Origin: Zoroaster sp. YZ-2022
Taxonomy: Eukaryota; Echinodermata; Asteroidea; Forcipulatida; Zoroasteridae
DNA: 64,000 nucleotides
Direction of reading: 5' to 3'
NCBI GenBank assembly: GCA_029582265.1
Contig: CM055830.1
Coordinates: forward strand, 26,939,619 to 27,003,618
Of this stretch, positions 23,148 through 36,000 are shown in pieces. The position numbers and the translations under genes were made by a program. The notes below the pieces were generated by a model. That model worked only from the letters and a program-made list of their open reading frames with translations, searched no databases and was not told the origin of the DNA. Numbering within the stretch: the stretch's first letter is position 1; the number at the start of each line of letters is the position of its first letter.

Positions 23148-24075
23148 TAAAATACAGCTTCACTCATATCTTTATGCTCACATACACACTGTTAAGTTCA
23201 TCTGACACGTGATTTATTATAATTAATCGACCGATATAAATAGTGTTCGCATGTGTCATGTCCTGACGTTTTTCCTCCGGTGCGTATTTCACACGTGGGA
23301 AAACCCTTATGTTGCAATCACACTCAGTGGAAATCCCAAAACAATAACAAATTGCGAAATGGCTGCATTATAAAAAGATACAACCATCGAAATCCTTTTG
23401 CAATTCCTGTGTAGACTCCATTCACGTACGGTGTAAAGCACATCTATCTCCAGCTTTCTGCTTGATGTCTGAAACTGTCGTGATATTTCCTACATTATTC
23501 GTATACATCTGTACTGAGATTGAGTGACTGATGTGTTGTATCTTGTTGCCATGAATGATGTGGTAAGTAGGCATACTTTACAAGTAGCTTCACTGCAAAT
23601 ATAGCAAGCAATTGTGCCTATGCGAATCAACTGAAGGGGTCAGTGCAATATAGTGCTAATCCACAATCAACTCATTCTGAGATATTGCATTTTAAAGTTG
23701 GGAAAATTCCCAACTTCCCAATAGACACAAACTCTTTTATAACGTGTAAAATTGATGTTTGGTTTTATTGAGACAGGGCCGCACAGTGGGCCAGGGTGAG
23801 ACCAAAACTAAGTTGTCCATTATTTTGATGGCATATTACACCCAGATATGTTTTCGTACCTGTATGTCAATGGAAGTGTTTTTAAACATTTATGACGTCA
23901 TCAAAATACTGATTTCTGATTGGACTGCGGATAATTCACGCTTCGTTTTAAATTACACTAATCGAGTGTGTGTGTTACGGCTGTAAATTATTTTAAGGAT
24001 AACAATATTTCTAAAAGTATTCTTACTTTCTTTGAATCAAGATATAGATTAAACAACCAACCTGTAAAAGATTTA

Positions 24076-24968
24076 GTTTATTATGTGTCATTATCCGAGA
24101 AAATAATGAATATTCATTCTTATGTTGATTTGTTTTTGTTTCCGGAGGGACAGCAATTATTTTTGGACATTATTTCACTATTTTTCTCATTTGATACCAC
24201 ATGATACCAAAATATTTCATCCCTGTTTGACACCATGATCAATTTAACACCAACAAGTTTCATGTAGACCTGTGATAATTTTTGTTTTGCGTATTTACCA
24301 GTAGGGGCTTATTGACTGAATATTACTTTTTAGATGTCTTTCTTTCCACTATCATGAATAATGAAGTCCTGTCAGTTTCACTGTGTGGCGCGCGCTGCTC
24401 ACAGTCGAGTTATGAAAAAGGTTCAAAAATGTTGGGATGGGGTTTACACAAAATAGCTACAAAGGTCGCAGCTAATTTTGGTCAAAATGTTGCTGAAAGG
24501 TTTAGCTTCAGGGAAATATAAGTTATGAAATTTAAATTTGTTTTCATTAAAATGAAAATTTATTTCATAAAAATCAGGAAAAGTGGACTCATGATTAAGT
24601 CAAAATACTTTTGAACATTCAGAATTTAGGCAGGAATCGGCGGGACAAAAAAGCTATATTTTATAATATTTTAAACCAAATTTCTCAGTTTTTGCTGATG
24701 AAATCAAACAGCTAATTTACAATCGACTTATTTAAAAAAAAAAAAATAGATCATGCACTATATTTACATGACGATAGCTTCTGTCAAAAGCCCACAATGA
24801 CAATTTTAAATTTATTACCAGCAACCGGCTTTTATCAAAATAAATTCCAGTTTTTTGAGATTGTAAGGCAGTTCTACACTCATTAAATATTAATTTGACT
24901 TTAAATTGTTTATAAAATAGGAAAAGAAATAAAATCTGGAACATGCACAAAAGACCCCTTTTGGCGCA
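24076..24968 (+). repeat. 0.9-kb dispersed repeat, module 3
   Basis: Orthologue of 15577-16470 with the same 19-bp loss and the same A-tract expansion. Confidence 0.75.
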
Positions 24969-25350
24969 CTTTGGTTTCGCCCAGGCCCACTGTGGGCTGT
25001 AGCAAAGGTATAATCTAAGGGGGTGGGTGTGGAAGTGGTAATAAATGGAACACCTTCAAACATCTCTGGACGGGGTGGGAAAGGGAGGGGGGAGGGAGGT
25101 TAGTCGTGAGCTTTTTATCCCCGAAATTAAATCATCCGCACTAAGACAAGAGATTAATATTTCCGTCAATGACGTCATTGAAAAGGCTCCAGTTTCAACA
25201 TGAAGCGACCCCTTATACAAGTCTACTATTTTTTTCTGATAAAGATAGACATATTCCAACAAAATTGTACTGGAAAATAATTGTCCTTCCATATTGCACG
25301 GGGAAAAGTGAAATTTGAGCAGGAAGACCGTGTGGACTAAAGCAGTAATT

Positions 25351-25379
25351 GGCTGTTTCGGAAGTTTTCCGAAACAGCC
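25351..25379. repeat. perfect 13-bp-stem hairpin, module 3
   Basis: Same GGCTGTTTCGGAA-GTT-TTCCGAAACAGCC hairpin as at 16853-16881. Confidence 0.6.
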
Positions 25380-26038
25380 TTTGTTTTCGTTACGATTTTT
25401 TCTTTTTTTTCTTTTTCAGCATGTTGCCCATAGCATTTGTACACGTTTTCTTTCTTACCGGCACTTTTCAACTTCGATAAATTTCAAAATTGGCACATGC
25501 ATTGACCGTCCACTGAAGATGTGTGCCGAAGTTTTACGTCATGATGACATCATTAGTTTTCAAACTATGACCCTAATGAATATTTAATTAGTCACATTGT
25601 GAAGCCCATATCTGAAAAATCAATGCAGTTGCGTAGATGATTTCAATTGCAAAGTATTTGTCACATGGCAAAAATGCTTCTGCTTGAGTGAAATTTTCGT
25701 GACGTCATCAGGACATCATGGCATCATTTATAGCGCGTTTTGTATATGTACAAAAGACATGCACTGAAAAAGTGACATTTCGTAGGTCGCCAATAATCTC
25801 AATATCCGTGTCATATTTACATAAATTATCATTAAAACAAATCAGCTTTTAATATCAGTTAATTCCAGGCCATTACAAATAATTAATTAATAAATTTCTA
25901 TTTAAAAAGCTCACCGTTTATTTGTAAATTTGGGAACTATACTCACCATCTATGAAAACAGTAATCCAGACACGGTGTGTAGTTCTAGACCACTTTTTAA
26001 AATCCTACGTATGTTTAACTTATGCTGCAAGTGCTTGT

Positions 26039-26538
26039 NNNNNNNNNNNNNNNNNNNNNNNNNNNNNNNNNNNNNNNNNNNNNNNNNNNNNNNNNNNNNN
26101 NNNNNNNNNNNNNNNNNNNNNNNNNNNNNNNNNNNNNNNNNNNNNNNNNNNNNNNNNNNNNNNNNNNNNNNNNNNNNNNNNNNNNNNNNNNNNNNNNNNN
26201 NNNNNNNNNNNNNNNNNNNNNNNNNNNNNNNNNNNNNNNNNNNNNNNNNNNNNNNNNNNNNNNNNNNNNNNNNNNNNNNNNNNNNNNNNNNNNNNNNNNN
26301 NNNNNNNNNNNNNNNNNNNNNNNNNNNNNNNNNNNNNNNNNNNNNNNNNNNNNNNNNNNNNNNNNNNNNNNNNNNNNNNNNNNNNNNNNNNNNNNNNNNN
26401 NNNNNNNNNNNNNNNNNNNNNNNNNNNNNNNNNNNNNNNNNNNNNNNNNNNNNNNNNNNNNNNNNNNNNNNNNNNNNNNNNNNNNNNNNNNNNNNNNNNN
26501 NNNNNNNNNNNNNNNNNNNNNNNNNNNNNNNNNNNNNN
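26039..26538. other. assembly gap (500 N)
   Basis: Exactly 500 N, a placeholder size also used at 51881-52380, so the true length is unknown. It interrupts module 3, and the sequence after it is not the continuation of the module. Confidence 0.98.
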
Positions 26539-27067
26539 AAACCCACCACCCCCACACCCACATCAATACACAATCCTTACACACCAAACAGCCATAGACA
26601 GACAGGTTTTAGTACATGTACATGTACAGCATTGCAACCATGTAAACATTGAAATTGGTGTTGCACTGCAATACAAGCACTGACACATGAAACAGCCACA
26701 GGGTAAAAATAAGCAGAAACCAGGTCACTATAATGACCCTGAGGGTATTTCTGGGTAAGGATTGTAAACAAACAGCTGTGGTTTCCATTCAAGATGGCAG
26801 ACAGCTTGTTGATACAGAGGCGGCAAGTTTGCTACAAGGGGATTAGCTTTTTGTGCACAATTCAATGGTGCTTGGCTGAGACCCACATTTGTAACAATTG
26901 GCCTGCAGTGAATGACCCCTAGGGAAAAATCGGTTCAGCCACTCTTTTAAGGACTGTTCAGGGTTGGATGAAAAATAATTTCAGCGAAATTTAATAAAAA
27001 ATGTTGTTGTAATTAACAAAAATATTAATTATTGCCTACGGCGTGAGTACCTTCGTTTCCCCCAGGG
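26539..27067. other. non-satellite island between gap and 230-bp array
   Basis: Unique-looking sequence with a C/A-rich start (CCACC, CCCAC runs) and a short ACATGT tandem near 26614-26630. A 42-codon plus-strand ORF at 26794-26922 (starts MADSLLIQRRQVCYKG) sits in a good Kozak context, CAAGATGGC, but has no recognisable homology, so it is not called as a gene. The array begins at 27068, where GTACCTT (27047-27053) and AAGGTAC (27070-27076) form a short inverted repeat across the boundary. Confidence 0.5.
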
Positions 27068-30000
27068 TTAAGGTACGAAATAATTATCCAAATTCAAAAG
27101 TATGGTGTTTATCTGAAAGGGGAGAACCTAAGCTTTAATTTAGATATAAAATTATCGGCCTTCCTTGAAAACTTTAAAAGTTATTCCCAACCATAGAAAT
27201 GTTTTTTTCTCTTAAGACTGTATAGTGCTGTATTGTTTGCAGTGAAACCGCATGCAAGTTGACGGTATTTTACAGAGGGCTAAGTGTCCATGTAGGCCGT
27301 TTAAGGTACGAAATAATTATCCAAATTCAAAAGTATGGTGTTTTTCTGAAAGGGAAGAACCTAAGCTTTAATTTAGATATAAAATTATCGGCGTCCCTTG
27401 AAAACTTTAAAGGTTATTCCCAACCATAGAAATCTTTTTTTTTGTAAAACTGTATAGTGCTGTAATGTTTGCGGTGAAACCGCATGGAAGTTGACGGTAT
27501 TTTACAGATGGCTAAGTGTCCATGGAGGCCGTTTAAGATACGAAATAATTATCCAAATTCAAAAGTATGGTGTTTTTCTGAAAGGGGAGAACCTAAGCTT
27601 TAATTTAGATATAAAATTATCGGCTTCCCTTAAAAACTTTAAAAGTTATTCCCAACCATAGAAATGTTTTTTTCGTAAAAATGTATAGTGCTGTATTGTT
27701 TGCAGTGAAACCGCATGCAAGTTGACGGTATTTTACAGAGGGCTAAGTGTCCATGTAGGCCGTTTAAGGTACGAAATAATTATCCAAATTCAAAAGTATG
27801 GTGTTTTTCTGAAAGGGGAGAACCTAAGCTTTAATTTAGATATAAAATTATCGGCCTTCCTTGAAAACTTTAAAAGTTATTCCCAACCATAGAAATGTTT
27901 TTTTCTCTTAAGACTGTATAGTGCTGTATTGTTTGCAGTGAAACCGCATGCAAGTTGACGGTATTTTACAGAGGGCTAAGTGTCCATGTAGGCCGTTTAA
28001 GGTACGAAATAATTATCCAAATTCAAAAGTATGGTGTTTTTCTGAAAGGGGAGAACCTAAGCTTTAATTTAGATATAAAATTATCGGCTTCCCTTAAAAA
28101 CTTTAAAAGTTATTCCCAACCATAGAATCTTTTTTTTGGTAATACTGTATAGTGCTGTAATGTTTGCGGTGAAACCGCATGGAAGTTGACGGTATTTTAC
28201 AGAGGGCTAAGTGTCCATGGAGGCCGTTTAAGGTACGAATTTTTGTTCCAAATTCAAAAGTATGGTGTTTTTCTGAAAGGGAAGAACCTAAGCTTTAATT
28301 TAGATATAAAATTATTGGCCTCCCTTGAAAACTTTAAAAGTTATTCCCAACCATAGAAATCTTTTTTTTTGTAAAACTGTATAGTGCTGTATTGTTTGCG
28401 GTGAAACCGCATGCAAGTTGACGGTATTTTACAGAGGGCTAAGTGTCCATGGAGGCCGTTTAAGATACGAAATAATTATCCAAATTCAAATGTATGGTGT
28501 TTTTCTGAAAGGGGAGAACCTAAGCTTTAATTTAGATATAAAATTATCGGCTTCCCTTAAAAACTTTAAAAGTTATTCCCAACCATAGAAATGTTTTTTT
28601 CGTAAAAATGTATAGTGCTGTATTGTTTGCAGTGAAACCGCATGCAAGTTGACGGTATTTTACAGAGGGCTAAGTGTCCATGTAGGCCGTTTAAGGTACG
28701 AAATAATTATCCAAATTCAAAAGTATGGTGTTTTTCTGAAAGGGGAGAACCTAAGCTTTAATTTAGATATAAAATTATCGGCCTTCCTTGAAAACTTTAA
28801 AAGTTATTCCCAACCATAGAAATGTTTTTTTCTCTTAAGACTGTATAGTGCTGTATTGTTTGCAGTGAAACCGCATGCAAGTTGACGGTATTTTACAGAG
28901 GGCTAAGTGTCCATGTAGGCCGTTTAAGGTACGAAATAATTATCCAAATTCAAAAGTATGGTGTTTTTCTGAAAGGGGAGAACCTAAGCTTTAATTTAGA
29001 TATAAAATTATCGGCTTCCCTTAAAAACTTTAAAAGTTATTCCCAACCATAGAAATGTTTTTTTCGTAAAAATGTATAGTGCTGTATTGTTTGCAGTGAA
29101 ACCGCATGCAAGTTGACGGTATTTTACAGAGGGCTAAGTGTCCATGTAGGCCGTTTAAGGTACGAAATAATTATCCAAATTCAAAAGTATGGTGTTTTTC
29201 TGAAAGGGGAGAACCTAAGCTTTAATTTAGATATAAAATTACCGGCCTCCCTTAAAAACTTTAAAAGTTATTCCCAACCCTAGAAATTTTTTTTTTCGTA
29301 ACAGTGTACAGTGCTGTATTGTTTTCTGTGAAACCGCATGCAAGTTGACCGTATTTTACAGGGGGCTAAGTGTCCATGGAGGCCGTTTAAGGTACGAAAT
29401 AATTATCCAAATTCAAATGTATGGTGTTTTTCTGAAAGGGGAGAACCTAAGCTTTAATTTAGATATAAAATTATCGGCCTCCCTTGAAAATTTAAAAGTT
29501 ATTCCCAACCATAGAATCTTTTTTTTGGTAATACTCTATAGTGCTGTAATGTTTGCGGTGAAACCGCATGGAAGTTGACGGTATTTTACAGAGGGCTAAG
29601 TGTCCATGGAGGCCGTTTAAGGTACGAAATAATTATCCAAATTCAAAAGTATGGTGTTTTTCTGAAAGGGGAGAACCTAAGCTTTAATTTAGATATAAAA
29701 TTATCGGCCTCCTTGAACACTTTAAAAGTTATTCCCAACCTTAGAAATGTTTCTTTCTTAACACTGTATAGTGCTGTATTGTTTGCGGTGAAACCGCATG
29801 CAAGTTGACCGTATTTTACAGAGGGCTAAGTGTCCATGTAGGCCGTTTAAGGTACGAAATAATTATCCAAATTCAAAAGTATGGTGTTTTTCTGAAAGGG
29901 GAGAACCTAAGCTTTAATTTAGATTTAAAATTATCGGCCTTCCTTGAAAACTTTAAAAGTTATTCCCAACACTAGAAATGTTTTTTGTAACACTGTATAG

Positions 30001-33000
30001 TGCTGTATTGTTTGCGGTGAAACCGCATGCAAGTTGACGGTATTTAAAGAGGGCTATGTGTCCATGGAGGCCGTTTAAGGTACGAAATAATTATCCAAAT
30101 TCAAAAGTATGGTGTTTTCTGAAAGGGAGAACCTAAGCTTTAATTTAGATATAAAAATTATTGGCCTCCCTTGAAAACTTTAAAGTTATTCCCAACCATA
30201 GAAATCTTTTTTTTGTAACACTGTATAGTGCTGTATTGTTTGCGGGTGAAACCGCATGCAAGTTGACAGTATTTTACAGAGGGCTAAGTGTCCATGGAGG
30301 CCGTTTAAGATACGAAATAATTATCCAAATTCAACAGTATGGTGTTTTTCTGAAAGGGAGAACCTAAGCTTTAATTTAGATATAAAATTATCAGCTTCCC
30401 TTGAAAACTTTAAAAGTTATTCCCAACCATAGAAATCTTTTTTTTTTGTAACACTGTATAGTGCTGTATTGTTTGCGGCGGTGAAACCGCATGCAAGTTG
30501 ACGGTATTTACAGAGGGCTAAGTGTCCATGGAGGCCGTTTAAGGTGCACGAAATAATTATCCAAATTCAAAAGTATGGTGTTTTTCTGAAAGGGGAAGAA
30601 CCTAAGCTTTAATTTAGATATAAAATTATCGGCCTCCCTTGAAAACTTTAAAGTTATTCCCAACCATAGAAATGTTTTTTCGTAAGACTGTATAGTGCTG
30701 TATTGTTTGCAGTGAAACCGCATGCAAGTTGACGGTATTTACAGAGGTCTAAGTGTCCATGTAGGCCGTTTAAGGTACGAAAAATTATCCAAATTCAAAA
30801 GTATGGTGTTTTTCTGAAAGGGTAGAACCTAAGCTTTAATTTAGATATAAAATTATCGGCCTCCCTTGAAAACTTTAAAAGTTATTCCCAACCATAGAAA
30901 AGTTGTTTTGGTAACACTGTATAGTGCTGTATTGTTTGCGGTGAAACCGCATGCAAGTTGACGGTATTTTACAGAGGGCTAAGTGTCCATGGAGGCCGTT
31001 TAAGGTACGAAATAATTATCCAAATTCAAAAGTATGGTGTTTTTCTGAAAGTGGAGAACCTAAGCTTTAATTTAGATATAAAATTATCGGCCTCCCTTAA
31101 AAACTTTAAAGTTATTCCCAACCCTAGAAAAGTTTTTTGTAAGACTGTATAGTGCTGTATTGTTTGCGGTGAAACCGCATGCAAGATGACGGTATTTACA
31201 GATGGCTAAGTGTCCATGGAGGCCGTTTAAGGTACGAAATAATTATCCAAATTCAAAAGTATGGTGTTTTTCTGAAAGGGAGAACCTAAGCTTTAATTTA
31301 GATATAAAATTATCGGCCTCCTTGAAAACTTTAAAAAGTTATTCCCAACCCTAGAAAAGTTTTTTTGTAACCATGTATAGTACTGGATTGTTTTCGGTGA
31401 TACCGCATGCCAGTTTATTGTTTTCTACAGATGGCTAAGTGTCCATGGAGGCCGTTTAAGGTACGAAATAATTATCCAAATTCAAAAGTATGGTGTTTTT
31501 CTGAAACGGTAGAGCAAAAGCATTAACTAAGATAAAAAATGATCGGCCTCACTTGAAAAATTTAAAAGTTATTCCCAACCCTAGAAAGTTTTTTCGTAAC
31601 ACTGTATAGTGCTGTATTGTTTGCGGTGAAACCGTATGCAAGTTGACGTATTTTACAGATGGCTAAGTGTCCATGGAGGCCGTTTAAGGTACGAAATAAT
31701 TATCCAAATTCAAAAGTATGGTGTTTTTCTGAAAGGTAGAACCTAAGCTTTAATTTAGATATAAAATTATCGGCCTCCTTGAAAACTTTAAAAGTTATTC
31801 CCAACCATAGAAATGTTTTTTTTCGTAAGACTGTATAGTGCTGTATTGTTTGCGGAGAAACCGCATGCAAGTTGAAGGTATTTTACAGATGGCTAAGTGT
31901 CCATGGAGGCCGTTTAAGGTACGAAATAATTATCCAAATTCAAATCTAACCTGTTAAAAAAAAAGGGGAGAACCAAACCTTTAATTAAGATATAAAATTA
32001 TCGGCCTCCCATGAAAACTTTAAAAGTTATTCCCAACCATAAAAATGTTTTTTGTAACACTGTATAGTGCTGTATTGTTTGCGGTGAAACCGCATGCAAG
32101 TTGACGGTATTTTACAGAGGGCTAAGTGTCCATGGAGGCCGTTTAAGGTACGAAATAATTATCCAAATTCAAAGTATGGTGTTTTTCTGAAAGGGAGAAC
32201 CTAAGCTTTAATTTAGATATAAAATTATCGGCCTCCTTGAAAACTTTAAAAGTTATTCCCAACAATAGAAATTTTTTTTTGTAAAACTGTATAGTGCTGT
32301 ATTGTTTGCGGTGAAACCGCATGCAAGTTGACGGTATTTTACAGGTGGCTAAGTGTCCATGGAGGCCGTTTAAGGTACGAAATAATTATCCAAATTCAAA
32401 TGTATGGTGTTTTTCTGAAAGGGGAGAACCTAAGCTTTAATTTAGATATAAAATTATCGGCCTCCCTTGAAAACTTTAAAAGTTATTCCCAACCATAGAA
32501 ATGTTTTTTTGGTAACACTGTATAGTGCTGTAATGTTTGCGGTGAAACCGCATGCAAGTTGACGGTATTTTACAGAGGGCTAAGTGTCCATGGAGGCCGT
32601 TTAAGGTACGAAATAATTATCCAAATTCAAAAGTATGGTGTTTTTCTGAAGGGAGAACCTAAGCTTTAATTTAGATATAAAATGATCGGCCTCCCTTGAA
32701 AACTTTAAAAGTTATTCCCAACCATAGAAATCTTTTTTTTTGTAACACTGTATAGTGCTGTAATGTTTGCGGTGAAACCGCATGCAAGTTGACGGTATTT
32801 TACAGATGGCTAAGTGTCCATTGAGGCCGTTTAAGGTACGAAATAATTTTCCAAATTCAAATGTATGGTGTTTTTCTGAAAGGGGAGAACCTAAGCTTTA
32901 ATTTAGATATAAAATTATCGGTCTCCCTTGAAAACTTTAAAAGTTATTCCCAACCATAGACATCTTTTTTGTTGTAATACTGTATAGTGCTGTAATGTTT

Positions 33001-36000
33001 GCGGTGAAACCGCATGGAAGTTGACGGTATTTTACAGATGGCTAAGTGTCCATGGAGGCCGTTTAAGGTACGATTTTTTTTCTCCAAATTCAAAAGTATG
33101 GTGTTTTTCTGAAAGGGAAGAACCTAAGCTTTAATTTAGATATAAAATTATCGGCCTCCCTTGAAAACTTTAAAAGTTATTCCCAACCATAGAAATCTTT
33201 TGTTGTAACATTGTATAGTGCTGTATTGTTTGGGTGAAACCGCATGCAAGTTGACGGTATTGTATTTTACAGGTGGCTAAGTGTCCATGGAGGCCGTTTA
33301 AGGTACGAAAATAATTATCCAAATTCAAAAAGTATGGTGTTTTTCTGAAAGGGAAGAACCTAAGCTTTAATTTAGATATAAAATTATCGGCCTCCCTTGA
33401 AAACTTTAAAAGTTATTCCCAACCTAAAAGTATTTTTTTTGTAACACTGTATAGTGCTGTATTGTTTGCGGTGAAACCGCATGCAAGGTGACAGTATATT
33501 ACAGAGGGCTAAGTGTCCATGGAGGCCGCCGTTTAAGGTACGAAATAATTATCCAAATTCAAAAGTATGGTGTTTTTCTGAAAGGGGAGAACCTAAGCTT
33601 TAATTTAGATATAAAATTATCGGCCTCCCTTGAAAACTTTAAAAGTTATTCCCAACCCTAGAAATGTATTTTTTTAAACACTGTATAGTGCTGTATTGTT
33701 TGCGGTGAAACCGCATGCAAGTTGACGGTATTTTACAGGTGGCTAAGTGTCCATGGAGGCCGTTTAAGGTACGAAATAATTATCCAAATTCAAATCTATG
33801 GTGTTTTTCTGAAAGGGGAGAACCTAAGCTTTAATTTAGATATAACATTATCGGCCTCCCTTGAAAACTTTAAAAGTTATTACCCAACCCTAGAAAATCT
33901 TTTTTTTTTTCGTAACACTGTATAGTGCTGTAATTGTTTGCGGTGAAACCGCATGCAGAGTTGACAGTATATTACAGGTGGCTAAGGGTCCACGGAGGCC
34001 GTTTAAGGTACGAAATAATTCTCCAAATTCACATCTATGGTGTTTTTCCGTTCGGGGATAACCTTAGCTTTTATTTAGATATAAAATTATTGGCCTCCCT
34101 TGAAAACTTTAAAGTTATTCCCAACCATAGAAATGTATTTTTTGTAACACTGTATAGTGCTGTATTGTTTGCGGGTGAAACCGCATGCAAGTTGACGGTA
34201 TTTTACAGAGGGCTAAGTGTCCATGGAGAGCCGTTTAAGGTGGAAAAAATTATCCAAATTCAAAAGTATGGTGTTTTTCTGAAAGGGGAAGAACCTAAGC
34301 TTTAATTTAGATATAAATTATCAGGCCGTCCCTTGAAAACTTTAAAGTTATTCCCAACCATAGAAATCTTTTTTTTGTAACACTGTATAGTGCTGTATTG
34401 TTTGCGGGTGAAACCGCATGCCAAGTTGACGGTATCTACAGAGGGCTAAGTGTCCATGGAGGCCGTTTAAGGTACGAAATAATTATCAAATTCAAATGTA
34501 TGGTGTTTTTTCTGAAAGGGGAGAACCTAAGCTTTAACTTAGATATAAAATTATCGGCCTCCTTGAAAACTTTAAAGTTATTCCCAACCCTAGAAATGTT
34601 TTTTTTAACACTGTATAGTGCTGTATTGTTTGCAGTGAAACCCGTATGCAAAGGTGACAGTATTTTACAGAGGCTAAGTGTCCATGGAGGCCGTTTAAGG
34701 TACGAAATAATTATCCAAATTCAAAAGTATGGTGTTTGTCTGAAAGGGAGAACCTAAGCTTTATTTAGATATAAAATTATCGGCCTCCCTTGAAAACTTT
34801 AAAAGTTATTCCCAACCATAGAAATTTTTTTTAACACTGTATAGTGCTGTATTGTTTGCGGTGAAACCGCATGCAAGTTGACGGTATTTTACAGAGGGCT
34901 AAGTGTCCATGGAGGCCGTTTAAGGTACGAAAAAATTATCCAAATTCAAAAGTATGGTGTTTTCTGAAAGGGTAGAACCTAAGCTTTAATTTAGATATAA
35001 AATTATCGGCCTCCCTTGGAAACTTAAAAAGTTATTCCCAAACCTAGAAATGTTTTTTTTGTAAAACACTGTGTAGTGCTGTATTGTTTGCGGTGAAACC
35101 GCATGCAAGTTGACGGTATTTTACAGAGGGCTAAGTGTCCATGGAGGCCGTTTAAGGTACGAAAAAATTATCCAAATTCAAAAGTATGGTGTTTTTCTGA
35201 AAGGGTAGAACCTAAGCTTTAATTTAGATATAAAATGGTATCGGCCTCCTTGAAAACTTTAAAAGTTATTCCCAACCTAGAAATGTTTTTTTTAACACTG
35301 TATAGTGCTGTATTGTTTGCGGTGAAACCGTATGCAAGTTGACGGTATTTTTACAGAGGGCTAAGTGTCCATGGAGGCCGTTTAAGGTACGAAAAATTAT
35401 CCAAATTCAAAAGTATGGTGTTTTTTCTGAAAGGAGAAACCTAAGCTTTAATTTAGATATAAAATTATCGGCCTCCTTGAAAACTTTAAAAAAGTTATTC
35501 CCCAACCATATAAATGTTTTTTTTGTAACACTGTATAGTGCTGTATTGTTTGCATTGAAACCGTATGCAAAGTTGACGGTATTTTACAGAGGGCTAAGTG
35601 TCCATAGGCCGTTTAAGGTACGAAAATAATTATCAAATTCAAAAGTATGGTGTTTTCTGAAAGGGTAGAACCTAAGCTTTAATTTAGATATAAAATTATC
35701 AGCCTCCCTTGAAAACTTTAAAAGTTATTCCCAACCCTAGAAATGTTTTTGTAAGACTGTATAGTGCTGTATTGTTTGCTGTGTGAAACCGTATGCAAGT
35801 TGACGGTATTTTACAGAGGGCTAAGTGTCCATGGAGGCCGTTTAAGGTACGAAAAAATTATCAAAATTACAAAGTATGGGGTATTTCTGAAAGGTAGAAC
35901 GTAAGATTAAATTTAGATATAAAATTATCGGCCTCCCTTGAACACTTTTAAAAGTTATTCCCAACCATAGAAATGTTTTTTTGTAACACTGTATAGTGCT

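Larger units (their letters stand above)
20551..26038 (+). repeat. 8.5-kb tandem module, copy 3, cut by gap
   Basis: Follows copy 2 directly and runs for 5488 bp until the N gap, at the point matching about 17540 in copy 2. Very similar to copy 2, differing by scattered 1-3 bp indels and rare substitutions (for example near 23335-23345). The satellite and mariner-like element expected at its end fall in or beyond the gap. Confidence 0.9.

Noticed and set aside
25930..26683. 190-243 codon ORFs across 26.0-26.7 kb
   Set aside because: They consist mainly of the 500-N gap.
29345..29808. Consecutive 77-codon ORFs in the 230-bp satellite (starting MTVFYRGLSVHGG)
   Set aside because: They start at TTG, follow the unit length of 231 bp and break wherever the unit is not a multiple of 3; no sign of coding selection.
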